Origin: Nonomuraea basaltis
GTDB taxonomy: Bacteria; Actinomycetota; Actinomycetes; Streptosporangiales; Streptosporangiaceae
Direction: 5' to 3'
Length of the DNA: 44,233 bases
Assembly: GCF_005893125.1 (NCBI RefSeq)
Contig: NZ_VCJS01000105.1
Location: 1 to 44,233, forward strand
Shown: one piece after another, positions 16,644-24,567 of the stretch
Layout of the letters: each line of letters starts with the position of its first letter
How positions within the stretch are numbered: the stretch's first letter is position 1
Position numbers and translations under genes: made by a program
Notes under the pieces: model-generated
What the model was told of the DNA's origin: nothing
Databases searched by the model: none
What the model saw: the letters and a program-made list of their open reading frames with translations, nothing else

Positions 16644-16868
16644 ATGATCGGTTGGCTGTCTTTGGCGGGCGGTGTGCTGCTCGTCGGCATGGGGGCACTG
16701 TGGACCCTGCAGGGACTCGGTGTCGTCGGTGGAAGCGTGATGAGCGGCGCGACGCAGTGGGCCGTGATCGGCCCGATCGTCGCGGTGCTCGGGATCTGGC
16801 TGGTGGTTCGTGGGGTGCGGCGGGTGCGTGCCGGCAACCGACGCAGGGAGGGCGGCAGCAGCCGATGA
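16644..16868 (+). CDS. Small two-span membrane protein
   Basis: This 74-aa protein has two predicted membrane segments (LSLAGGVLLVGMGALWTLQG and WAVIGPIVAVLGIWLVVRGV) and a basic tail of Arg residues. The ATG is chosen for the GGAGG RBS 6 nt upstream; a longer in-frame ORF from 16515 has no such support. It ends 58 bp before the convergent GAP-family gene. The function is not recognisable. Confidence 0.65.
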   Translation: MIGWLSLAGGVLLVGMGALWTLQGLGVVGGSVMSGATQWAVIGPIVAVLGIWLVVRGVRRVRAGNRRREGGSSR

Positions 16869-16926
16869 GCGATCGGCGGCGGGCGGCCGAGGCGGACGGG
16901 CTTCGTCGAGGTGCCGATGCGGGCGG

Positions 16927-17595
16927 TTACGGACTCATCGTGATGGTGATCTGGTCCGGTGCTGCGTCCAGGAGGATCAGGAATCCTGCTATCCCGACGA
17001 TCCAGCGCAGTGTTGTGCGGGATCCAGAGGAGAGCTTGTTCTGCCACCGTTCAAACCGTTCACGCATTCGTTCGCCCAGGGCCGCCCATGCGACAAAGAG
17101 CAGGATACCTGGGATCACCATGATGGTCACGTACACGGCGAGGAGCGGCGACCATTGGACGGCGGGCGGGTTGGCCGAGGTCATGATGCCGATCGCGCCG
17201 AAGTACGGCACGGCGGTGGCGAACTCGAACAGCCAGGTCCCCAGCCCCAACAGCAGCATCGAGCGCATGGTGAAGGACCGAGCCCGGATGGATGCACGTT
17301 CGGGGTTCTTGTCGGGGATGAAGTAGCTCCCCGCGATGAGCGCTGCGCCGAGGACGGCCTGTCCCCAGGCCCACACGGTGTCATCGACAATTGGCACGAC
17401 AGCGCCCAGGCCGAGCATGAGCAGTACGCCCAAGGCGAAGTACGCGATCGCGACCGATCCGAGGTACACGCCAAGCAGCGCGCCCACGCGGTGCGGCCTG
17501 GCCAGCAGCAGATAGAGAGCTATCCCGATCACGGTGGGACTCAGCGTATCGAGCAGGGCCAGTCCGAGCACCGCGCCGATCGTCTCGATCGACAA
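16927..17595 (-). CDS. GAP/Sap-family membrane transporter-like protein
   Basis: This 222-aa polytopic membrane protein with about six spans resembles the actinobacterial GAP (Sap, sulfolipid-1-addressing protein) family, a LysE-like fold. Typical elements are LLDTLSPTVIGIALYLLLA near the N-terminus and GFLILLDAAPDQI near the C-terminus. The TTG start at 17595 is favoured because AAGGAG lies about 5 nt upstream; the longer frame begins inside the operator region. It is divergent from the TetR gene at 17672 with two operator-like palindromes between them, so repression by that TetR is likely. The transported substrate is unknown. Confidence 0.75.
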   Translation of the reverse strand: MSIETIGAVLGLALLDTLSPTVIGIALYLLLARPHRVGALLGVYLGSVAIAYFALGVLLMLGLGAVVPIVDDTVWAWGQAVLGAALIAGSYFIPDKNPERASIRARSFTMRSMLLLGLGTWLFEFATAVPYFGAIGIMTSANPPAVQWSPLLAVYVTIMVIPGILLFVAWAALGERMRERFERWQNKLSSGSRTTLRWIVGIAGFLILLDAAPDQITITMSP

Positions 17596-17629
17596 AGCTG
17601 TCTCCTTCCGGGAGCCGACAAGCCGTAAC

Positions 17630-17666
17630 AACACGCCCGTGTTAGTTAAAATAGCACATGCGTGTT
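17630..17666 (+). promoter_or_regulatory. Paired TetR operators between divergent genes
   Basis: AACACGCCCGTGTT (17630-17643) is a perfect palindrome. AGCACATGCGTGTT (17653-17666) is a second, imperfect copy sharing the AACACG half-site. The centres are 23 bp apart, about two helical turns, and the pair lies directly before the TetR start. This is a typical autoregulatory TetR arrangement that would also control the divergent GAP-family gene. Confidence 0.65.
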
Positions 17667-17671
17667 AACAT

Positions 17672-18379
17672 ATGAACGTGCCACGACTCGTTGATCATGA
17701 CCAGCGCCGGGCCGAGCTCGGCGAGGCCGCCATCCGGGTGATCCTCCGCGAAGGCCTTGCCGGCGTGACCGTCCGCGGAGTCGCCGCCGAAGCCGGCTGG
17801 TCCACCGGGTCCCTGCGGCATTACTTCCGCAATCAGCACGAATTGCAGGCCTACGTCGTACAAGCCACCACCGACACCCTCCGCCGACGGGTCCTCCCAC
17901 GCGTTCAGCGGCCCCGCACTGCAAGTTCGGTGGTCGAAGGGATCGCCACGATCGTGGAGGAGATGCTGCCGCTCGATGCCGGGCGGCTCGAGGAATACGC
18001 GCTGTGGTCAGCGGTCGTGGAATGGGAACGTCAACACCCTCCAGAAGGAGGCTCTGTGACGTGGAACGACCAACGGGCGCTGTACCGCCAATGCATCGCC
18101 TCCCTGCGCGGATTCGAGGCGACCCGCGAACCGAGCCAGGCCACGCTCGCGCACCCTGATGCCCAGGTCGAGCTCTGGGCGGCGCTCCTGCACACGTTCG
18201 TCGACGGACTCGCCGCCCAGATCACGAACACACCCGGCGAAGTATCCGCCGACACTGCCGCACAACTGCTGCGTTCACTGCTGCAAGCCGTACCTCGTGC
18301 ACGGGCAGATCAATGTGCGCACCAACCGCGAGCGGAAAGCGCAGCGCAGGCTGCACAGGTTCAACGATGTCGGGATTGA
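17672..18379 (+). CDS. TetR-family transcriptional regulator
   Basis: This 235-aa regulator has an N-terminal TetR helix-turn-helix at about residues 28-60 (VTVRGVAAEAGWSTGSLRHYF), followed by a helical ligand-binding domain. The last 30 or so residues are Ala/Arg/Gln-rich and look like read-through beyond the usual end. Its ATG lies 5 bp after the second operator-like palindrome, so autorepression is likely. The divergent GAP-family membrane protein is the obvious target; the inducer would then be a substrate of that transporter. Confidence 0.85.
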   Translation: MNVPRLVDHDQRRAELGEAAIRVILREGLAGVTVRGVAAEAGWSTGSLRHYFRNQHELQAYVVQATTDTLRRRVLPRVQRPRTASSVVEGIATIVEEMLPLDAGRLEEYALWSAVVEWERQHPPEGGSVTWNDQRALYRQCIASLRGFEATREPSQATLAHPDAQVELWAALLHTFVDGLAAQITNTPGEVSADTAAQLLRSLLQAVPRARADQCAHQPRAESAAQAAQVQRCRD

Positions 18380-18519
18380 CGGGTTAAACATGTGTCCAGG
18401 TGTTCCGAGCCCGAACAACTTCGCCCCCGGGGAGCTCAAGAAGTACTGACTTTCGACAGGGGTTCCGGTTGACGATCGGCGGATGACCCACCCGGTCCGC
18501 CCCCGACATGCTCGCCGCC

Positions 18520-19230
18520 ATGAACACGTACTTTCCAGGACGGTGGATCGGCGGCGCGACGCTCGTGCTGGGGCCGGTCGTCATGTGCGCCGGATACCTG
18601 CTGCGCTACCTGAGCACGATCACCGCCCTCACCCCACAGCAGCAGGCGTGGGCCGAGGCGCAGCCGTTCGCCGCCTACGGCCAGCTCCTCGCCTACACCT
18701 CGGAGCCCGCCCTGCTCACCCTCTCCTACGCGGTCTTCGCCCTGGGGGCGGTGCTGCTCTTCCCCGCCTTCGTCGCTCTGGCCCAGCGGGTCGGTGGCGG
18801 CCTCGCCTTCTGGGGCGCCACCCTGCTGGTCGCCGGGCTCTTCTCCCGCCTGTACTCCGCCGGCGCCGACCAGACCGCCTTCCAGCTCACCGAGGTCATC
18901 GGCCTGGACCAGGCGACGAATGCGATCATGAACGAGTACGTGGACATTTCCTACGGCCCGTGGCGGGGGAAGGTCTGGGCCTCGGTCGGCCAGTACGCGG
19001 GCTCGCTCCTGCTGGCCGTCGCCGCCTGGCGCTCGGGCGTCTTCGGCACCGCCCGGGCCTTGATGCTGCTCCTGGCGGGAGGCACCTGGATGGGCGTACT
19101 CAAGGCCGCCTCGATCCCCGATGCGCTGGTCACCGCCCTGCTCTGCGTGGCCCTGGTCCCGCTGGGCGTGCGGATGCTGCGGGACCGGCTGCCGGTTCCG
19201 GCCGGGCGTCCGAGGGTGCTGAGCTGGTGA
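18520..19230 (+). CDS. Integral membrane protein, unknown function
   Basis: This 236-aa protein has about six hydrophobic segments, starting with WIGGATLVLGPVVMCAGYLL. The overall look is that of DUF4386-like or other uncharacterised actinobacterial membrane proteins, but I cannot assign a family firmly. ATG 18520 is preferred; an in-frame ATG at 18508 is also possible and neither has a strong RBS. It is convergent with the Rox gene, 73 bp away. Confidence 0.65.
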   Translation: MNTYFPGRWIGGATLVLGPVVMCAGYLLRYLSTITALTPQQQAWAEAQPFAAYGQLLAYTSEPALLTLSYAVFALGAVLLFPAFVALAQRVGGGLAFWGATLLVAGLFSRLYSAGADQTAFQLTEVIGLDQATNAIMNEYVDISYGPWRGKVWASVGQYAGSLLLAVAAWRSGVFGTARALMLLLAGGTWMGVLKAASIPDALVTALLCVALVPLGVRMLRDRLPVPAGRPRVLSW

Positions 19231-19303
19231 GCTTCATGGGGGCGCGGACTGGGCCGAACGCGGCCACAGATGGGTCCCGCCCTTTCGAGCCACAACTGCG
19301 CGC

Positions 19304-20731
19304 TCAGCTGACGGCAGCGCCGAACCACTTGGGCAGCTGGCTGAGCAGCTTCTGCTGGTCTTCGCCGACCCACGCCACGTGGCCGTCCGGCCGCACCAGC
19401 GCCGCGGGCACGTCCAGTTCCTCGCTGTCGTCGACGACGTGGTCGACCCGGTCTGCCCAGCCCGCCACCGAGAGCCGGCCGGTCTGGTCGAGCAGCAGCC
19501 CGCGACCCCCGTGCATCAGCTCGTAGAGGCGACCCCGCTTCAGCTCCACGTCCCGCATCCGCCGGCCGAGCAGTTCATGCCCCTCGCCGAAGTCGTAGCG
19601 CACCCCGATCGCAGTGATCTTCTCGATCAGGTACCGGTTCACCTCCTCGAAGTCCATCAGTTCCGACACCACTTGGCGCAGTGCCTGGGGACCCGGCTCG
19701 GTGGACATCAGCACGGTTTGCGCGCGGGTGTTGTCCAGCACGTCGGCGGCCACCGGGTGCCGTTCGGTGTGGTAGCTGTCCAGCAGCCCTTCCGGTGCCC
19801 AGCCGTTGACCTCGGCGGCCAGTTTCCAGCCCAGGTTGAACGCGTCCTGGATGCCGAGGTTGAGCCCCTGCCCGCCCAGCGGGGGGTGAACATGCGCCGC
19901 GTCGCCGGCCAGCAGCACCCGGCCGACCCGGTAGCGCTCGGCCAGCCGGGTGGCGTCGCCGAACCGGGACAGCCAGCGCGGTGAGTGCACGCCGAAGTCG
20001 GTGCCCGCGAAGGCCCGCAGCTGCTGCTTGAACTCCTCGAGGGTCGGCGGAACCGTGCGGTCCTCGGCCACCCCCTCGGCGGGCACGACGACGCGGTACA
20101 CTCCGTCCCCGAGAGGCCCGGCGCCGAACTGCAGCTGGGTCTTGCGGACTTCCGCGACGATGGCGGCGACCGTCGCCGGATCCTCGGTCACCTCCATCTC
20201 GCCCAGCAGCGTCTCCACCTTGGCGGGCTCACCGGGGAAGCCGACGCCGAGCAGCTTGCGCACCGTGCTGCGGCCGCCGTCGCAACCGACGAGGTAGCGC
20301 GAGCGCAACTGCGTGCCGCCGGCCAGCTCGACGGTCACCCCGTCCTCATCCTGGCTCAGCCCGACCAGCTCGCAGCCACGCCGGATCTCGACGCCGACCT
20401 CGGCGGCGTGCTCGGCCAGCAGGCGCTCGGTGATGGTCTGCGGGATACCGAGGATGTACGAGTGTGCGGTGTCCAGCCGGTCCGGCCACGGCTTGAGGAT
20501 GCCGGCGAAGTAGCCGCCAATCTTGTACTGCTTGCCGTGCGCGAGGAACCGCTCCAGCAGACCGCGCTGGTCCATCACCTCGATGCTGCGCACGTGCAGG
20601 CCGAGCGCGCGGACATACCTGGTCGGCTCCGCCTCCTTCTCCAGCACGAGCGCGTGCACGCCGTGCAGCCGTAACTCGCTGGCCAGCATCAAGCCGGTCG
20701 GTCCGCCGCCGGCAACGATCACGTCAATCAT
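19304..20731 (-). CDS. rox: Rifampin monooxygenase (Rox-like)
   Basis: This 475-aa class A FAD monooxygenase is the expected length of Rox. It begins MIDVIVAGGGPTGLMLASEL (GxGxxG, residues 8-13), with DG in LVGCDGGRSTVRKLLG and GD in LLAGDAAHVHPPLGGQGLNL. Rox enzymes hydroxylate the rifamycin naphthyl moiety, which leads to linearisation and loss of antibiotic activity. The ATG at 20731 is chosen because similarity starts there; the frame extends to 20977 but crosses the promoter. About 100 bp upstream lies a sequence matching the rifamycin-associated element, which is found in front of rifamycin-inactivation genes in actinomycetes. This strongly supports a rifamycin-responsive resistance role. 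It is paralogous to the gene at 343-1890. Confidence 0.9.
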   Translation of the reverse strand: MIDVIVAGGGPTGLMLASELRLHGVHALVLEKEAEPTRYVRALGLHVRSIEVMDQRGLLERFLAHGKQYKIGGYFAGILKPWPDRLDTAHSYILGIPQTITERLLAEHAAEVGVEIRRGCELVGLSQDEDGVTVELAGGTQLRSRYLVGCDGGRSTVRKLLGVGFPGEPAKVETLLGEMEVTEDPATVAAIVAEVRKTQLQFGAGPLGDGVYRVVVPAEGVAEDRTVPPTLEEFKQQLRAFAGTDFGVHSPRWLSRFGDATRLAERYRVGRVLLAGDAAHVHPPLGGQGLNLGIQDAFNLGWKLAAEVNGWAPEGLLDSYHTERHPVAADVLDNTRAQTVLMSTEPGPQALRQVVSELMDFEEVNRYLIEKITAIGVRYDFGEGHELLGRRMRDVELKRGRLYELMHGGRGLLLDQTGRLSVAGWADRVDHVVDDSEELDVPAALVRPDGHVAWVGEDQQKLLSQLPKWFGAAVS

Positions 20732-20828
20732 GAAACCCCCATTCAACAAGCGACAAACGCACACGTACTTCGCGAACCCCTGATTGCCGCAGGGTCTGGC
20801 CTCGGCGGACGATTCTGCAGCACGACCC

Positions 20829-20847
20829 GGGTCTTGCCGCAAGCCCC
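20829..20847 (-). promoter_or_regulatory. Rifamycin-associated element (RAE)
   Basis: On the minus strand the 19 bp read GGGGCTTGCGGCAAGACCC. This fits the published RAE inverted-repeat consensus (GGGGCTTGCGGCAAGNCCC, as I recall it) at every defined position. It lies 98 bp upstream of the Rox start in the right orientation. A possible -10 (CATATA) lies between it and the repeat at 20871. Confidence 0.9.
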
Positions 20848-20870
20848 CCGGTGCGCTATATGTTGAGAGT

Positions 20871-20896
20871 GGCAAGGAGTGGGTAATCTCCTTGCC
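20871..20896 (-). repeat. Perfect 9-bp inverted repeat upstream of RAE
   Basis: GGCAAGGAG (20871-20879) and CTCCTTGCC (20888-20896) form a perfect inverted repeat with an 8-nt spacer. It lies 23 bp upstream of the RAE relative to rox and brackets a candidate -35 (TTACCC). It shares the CTTGC/GCAAG core of the RAE, so it may be a second site for the same factor or a separate operator. Confidence 0.5.
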
Positions 20897-20914
20897 TTTG
20901 TCTTTTGCCGTCCG

Positions 20915-21170
20915 CTGTGGATGCGACGGTGACCTTGCCAGCGCCCGCGAGCTGATCACCCACGCGGTCGAGGTCACGGAACGAGTCAGCGGGAACGCCG
21001 ACCACCGCGTTCAACGCCACCGGCGTTGCCCTCTACCAGGTGAGCATCTCCCAGGTCCTCGGCGACAACGGCACGGCGATTGAACACGCCCGGACCGTCG
21101 CCCCAGGCGACATCCCGACCGCCGAACGCCGTGGCCGCTACCAGACGTCCAGCGCCCTTGGCACGTGCGT
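20915..21170 (+). pseudogene. XRE/TPR regulator, C-terminal remnant
   Basis: Two adjoining frames match the TPR-like C-terminus of actinobacterial helix-turn-helix regulators. LASARELITHAVEVTERVSG is in one frame. FNATGVALYQVSISQVLGD and then EHARTVAPGDIPTAERRGRY are in another. A frameshift near 21005 and absence of the DNA-binding domain make this a relic. Beyond about 21170 the sequence is not recognisable. Confidence 0.5.
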
Positions 21171-21294
21171 ATCCGCAACGCTCTGGATCGCATCCATGCC
21201 GGCCTCGGGCAAGCTGGCCGATCACCTCGGCACGTCGGACAACCAAGGGCAGTGTCTCCTAGGTGGGGTCAATGACCTGGCGGCTCCTCACAAC

Positions 21295-22275
21295 TTAGGG
21301 AATCTGGGAGTCCCACCAGGCGAGCACTCGTGTCCCGAACAGCGTCAGCCACTTCGATGGCTCCCCCGCCGGCGCGTCGACCTCGAACCACACCCGCCCG
21401 GGGTGCCGGCGGGCCTGGAGCCAGGTGCCGTCCGGCTGCCTGGCGGCACGGATGAGCTCGATCGCGTCAGCCATGCGCGGGTCCGGCGTAGCGCCGTCCA
21501 GCAGTGAAACCTGGCGAAAGTACTCGGCTGCGTTGAGCACGTTGTAGAACCCGCGGAGCGGGTAGGCGAAACGGTCCACCCACGGTGCCACCGGTTCGCC
21601 CGTCGAGAGACGGCGGAAAAGCCCGCGCTGCAGGAGGTACTCCTCGCCTGAGCGCCGGGCAGCGCGCGTCGCGTCCGTGCCTCCGGTCGCGACGTCGTAG
21701 GCGAGCAGCCCCTTGAGGGAGTTGAGCGTCGAGTGGAACGACGATCGCGTTGAGCCCTCGATCCACTCGCAGTTCCAACCGCCGTCGGGCAGTCGATGCT
21801 CGAGGAGCCAGTCGACGATGCCGGTGATGTCGGCGCCGAGCCACAGACCGTTCGCGACCGTCCAGGCGTTGATGCAGCAGTCGACCTCGCCACCCCAGTA
21901 CGGCAGGTTCTCGTACTCCCAGCGGCTGTTCTCGGCGAGAAGCTCGGCCGTGCGGCGTTCGCGCAGGACCGCGGACTCGAGGCCCCACTCCCGCAACGAG
22001 TTGAGCGTCCACGTTGTCGCCGTCCAGGGCTGCCCGGCATCCTCTGCCGCTTCAGGACCGTGAAAGTCGAAATCGGCGGGGAAGAACGCGCCGCCCGCCC
22101 ACTGGCCATCAGGGCCCTGGAGCGCGAGGAGGCGCGCCCCGAAGCCCTCAGCCGCGATCCTTGCCCGCGTTGCTCCCCAAACCTCGGGCGGATCGCGCAC
22201 AAGATCGCGCTCGACCTGCCAGCGCAATGCCGGATCAGAGTCGCGGAGCCACGCGATCAAGACCTTGGTCACCAT
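21295..22275 (-). CDS. Squalene-cyclase-like (alpha/alpha)6 toroid protein
   Basis: This 326-aa protein is related to the prenyltransferase/squalene-cyclase toroid superfamily, with repeated Gly/Trp motifs (QGPDGQWAGGAFFP, RLPDGGWNCEWIEG, RQPDGTWLQ). The DxDD motif of true squalene-hopene cyclases is not seen, so terpene cyclisation should not be assumed. It probably binds or processes an unknown ligand. The first codons overlap ATGGTG; no RBS is seen, and a TAAAGT box 6 nt upstream of the ATG suggests a leaderless transcript. No terpene genes are nearby. Confidence 0.7.
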   Translation of the reverse strand: MVTKVLIAWLRDSDPALRWQVERDLVRDPPEVWGATRARIAAEGFGARLLALQGPDGQWAGGAFFPADFDFHGPEAAEDAGQPWTATTWTLNSLREWGLESAVLRERRTAELLAENSRWEYENLPYWGGEVDCCINAWTVANGLWLGADITGIVDWLLEHRLPDGGWNCEWIEGSTRSSFHSTLNSLKGLLAYDVATGGTDATRAARRSGEEYLLQRGLFRRLSTGEPVAPWVDRFAYPLRGFYNVLNAAEYFRQVSLLDGATPDPRMADAIELIRAARQPDGTWLQARRHPGRVWFEVDAPAGEPSKWLTLFGTRVLAWWDSQIP

Positions 22276-22479
22276 GGCGCGACTTTAGCCCGGAGATTCC
22301 ACGGGCGGCAGTGGGGTAGACGCGGAAAGTGCTCCTGATCTGGAGATGATGTGATCAAGCGCCATGACGGATCGAGGTCCGGCTCCAGAAGATGGAGTGC
22401 GGTGACCAGGAGGGGGACCGCGGCAGTCAGGGTGAGAGCGAGGTGAGCCGCGGGTTGTCGCAACATTGTCACGGCGGGT

Positions 22480-22825
22480 TCACGTTCCTTGGTTCGCAGC
22501 GCCGAACCAGGTGGTCAGCGCTTTGTGCAGACCGTGGTGCACCGGCTGCTCCGATCGGTGGAGGGGCTCGGCCCAGGCCACGTAGCCATCGGGGCGGATC
22601 AGCAAGGCGGCCGCGGGGGCGGGCGGGGCGCAGCAGCTGCGCGATCCGCATGGGTCCGTCACCGGTGCCCAACTGGAAGTCGGGCAGCCAGCGACCGACC
22701 AGCGGATGTGGCGGCGAGGCGTCGTCGCCCATGTCGTAGCGGATGTCCGTGCCGGCCATGAGGTCGGCGATGCGGCGGCGGTTACTGTCGTCGTCGAGTA
22801 GTTCGCTGAGCGCTGCCGAAGGCAC
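22480..22825 (-). pseudogene. Third FAD monooxygenase, frameshifted C-terminal remnant
   Basis: One minus-strand frame encodes DIRYDMGDDASPPHPLVGRW and FQLGTGDGPMRIAQLLRPA. The sequence then continues in another frame as LLIRPDGYVAWAE and ALTTWFGA. Together these are the C-terminal thioredoxin-like domain of Rox/PgaE-type monooxygenases (compare the same region at 1800-1890). The FAD-binding domain is missing and the frame is broken near 22650, so this is a decayed third copy. Confidence 0.65.
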
Positions 22826-22990
22826 CCGCGTCGAGGGCTGCGGACAGGCCCGGGTAGTACGCCGCGTCGATCAGGTGGGTGAGCAGTGCGCTGTAGCGGC
22901 CGAGTCCCGTCATGCCCGTCTCATCCGCGCCGCCCCCCAATCCGTGGGCGAGCGAGGCGGCGCTGACGGCGTACGCGGACAGGGTACGAA
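22826..22990 (-). pseudogene. TetR C-terminal domain remnant (tentative)
   Basis: A minus-strand frame reads TLSAYAVSAASLAHGLGGG and then YSALLTHLIDAAYYPGLSA with LDAGAFG. This resembles the C-terminal ligand domain of TetR repressors (pattern Y..L...L....YP.L...L..GAF). It has no DNA-binding domain and runs straight into the monooxygenase remnant, so it may be the lost regulator of that gene, fused by deletion. Confidence 0.4.
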
Positions 22991-23173
22991 CCGTTGCCTT
23001 GATTGGCTAAGCGGACCTGAGCGGGGATGTGTTTCGGATCATCTGGTCGGGCTGTTTTCGTGCCGGGATTGCTGAGTCGTCGGGTGGGTGGCGCCCGGGA
23101 ATTGTCGGTGGCGGTGTGTAGCGTCGCGTGCGCACGATGATGTCACGGGTTCCGGTGCCGGGGAGAGGGGCGG

Positions 23174-24439
23174 GTGCGCATGGCGGTGATGGTGGCGACC
23201 GCGACCTGTACCGGGCACCGGGCCGTTGTGGAGGCAACCGGGCAGGTGCTGACCGGGCCGCTGCTGGCCGAGCGGGTGGCCTGGCTGACCGCGCTGACCC
23301 GGGCCATGACCGCCGGGATCGTTGCCGGGCGGTGGAATGCGCGGGATCTGGACGTGCTGGCCGCCGGGGTCGGGGTGGACGGGCGGGTGTTGCCGGTCAA
23401 GGGGTGGATGGCCATCCGCAGGCTGGCCTGGGGGTGCGCTGCCGGGATACCCGGTGGCGGGGTGAGCGGCGGCGGGGTGTATGTCTCGGATCGGGTGCGG
23501 CGGTGTGCCGAGGAGCAGGCGGCCCGCATGTTGCGGGCGGCGCTGCACCGGCGGGGCGTCGTGGCGGCGATCCTGGCCACCTGGCCGCAGAACCCGCAGC
23601 GGCGTAGCGAGACGGAGTGGAAGGCGTTGCCTGCGGCGCTGCCGCAGGGGGTCACCCCGGCGGAGATCCGTAACCGCACCCGGCAGGTCCGTGCCGTGCT
23701 GGAGCGCGAGGGCGTGTTGCCGGGTGACCTCACCGAGGTGGAGGAGCCGCCCCGGGTTGCCGCCCAGGCGGTGCTGGCGGCGGCCGACCGGCAACTGGTC
23801 ACCCTGACCCGCACCAGCGACACCAGCGCCATGTTGCGGGTGCAGTTGCCGCTGAACTCCTCGCCCACCTCACCCAAGGATTGGGCGTGGCACGCCATCG
23901 TGTTCACGCTGCCGCCCACCGTGGCGCCGGAGGCCAAACTCTGCACCCCCACGGTGCGCATCGTCCACGGCAAGGTGCGCATCGATCTGCCGTTCCAGAC
24001 CCCGATCCCATCCGCCCCGGCCACCGGCCACACCGTGGCCCTGGGCCTGGACTGGGGCGTGAACACCCTCCTGACCGGCACCATCGCCCGGCTCCGCGAC
24101 GCCCGGCTAGGCGAGGGCCGGGTGTGCACCGACGGGCGGATGCTGCGCTACGACGCCACCGCGATCTCGGCCAAGCTGCACCGACTGCGCGGCCAGCGCG
24201 AACACCTGGCCACCAAACGCGACCACTGCGCGGCGCTGCTGTCCGGGCTGGATGCGGCCACTGCCGACGATGCATGTGATGCTGCTGCCACTGCCCCCAC
24301 TGCCGTCGATACACCCGATGCCGGTGATGTCCGCCGCGCCGCGTTGGAGCGCGGGCACCGGGTGCTGGCGGTGGAGCATGAGCGGGTGTGCGCCCGGATC
24401 GGCCCTCCGCTCCCGAAGGTGGCCCCAGCCCCAAAGTAG
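23174..24439 (+). pseudogene. TnpB-like RuvC nuclease gene, C-terminally truncated
   Basis: A 421-codon frame resembles TnpB/OrfB-type proteins of IS200/IS605-related elements. The helical N-terminal region is followed by a RuvC-I motif in GHTVALGLDWGVNTLLTGTI (catalytic Asp in GLDWG) and the typical downstream block DGRMLRYDATAISAKLHRLR. The RuvC-II Glu, the zinc finger and the RuvC-III Asp, which should follow, are absent. Similarity stops at VCARI near 24400 and the frame ends in GPPLPKVAPAPK. An Ala/Asp/Thr-rich insertion lies at about residues 355-385. Truncation probably reflects a recombination joint next to the Tn3 fragment. It should not cleave DNA. Confidence 0.6.
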
Positions 24440-24567
24440 CGATGAGTTAGATCACGGTTGCGGTTCGCGGTCGTCACGAATCGCGTGTACCGGGGCGTAG
24501 GGGGTGTTCCCCGTTCGATCGTGTTGCCCTGTTCTCGGGGGTCGGTCGGGCGAAGGGAGCGGCGGGG

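Noticed and set aside
19304..20847. Part of a rifamycin biosynthetic cluster
   Set aside because: No polyketide synthase, AHBA synthesis or tailoring genes nearby; a stand-alone resistance gene explains it.
21295..22275. Functional squalene-hopene cyclase
   Set aside because: Too short (326 aa against about 630) and without the DxDD motif; only the toroid-type repeats are shared.
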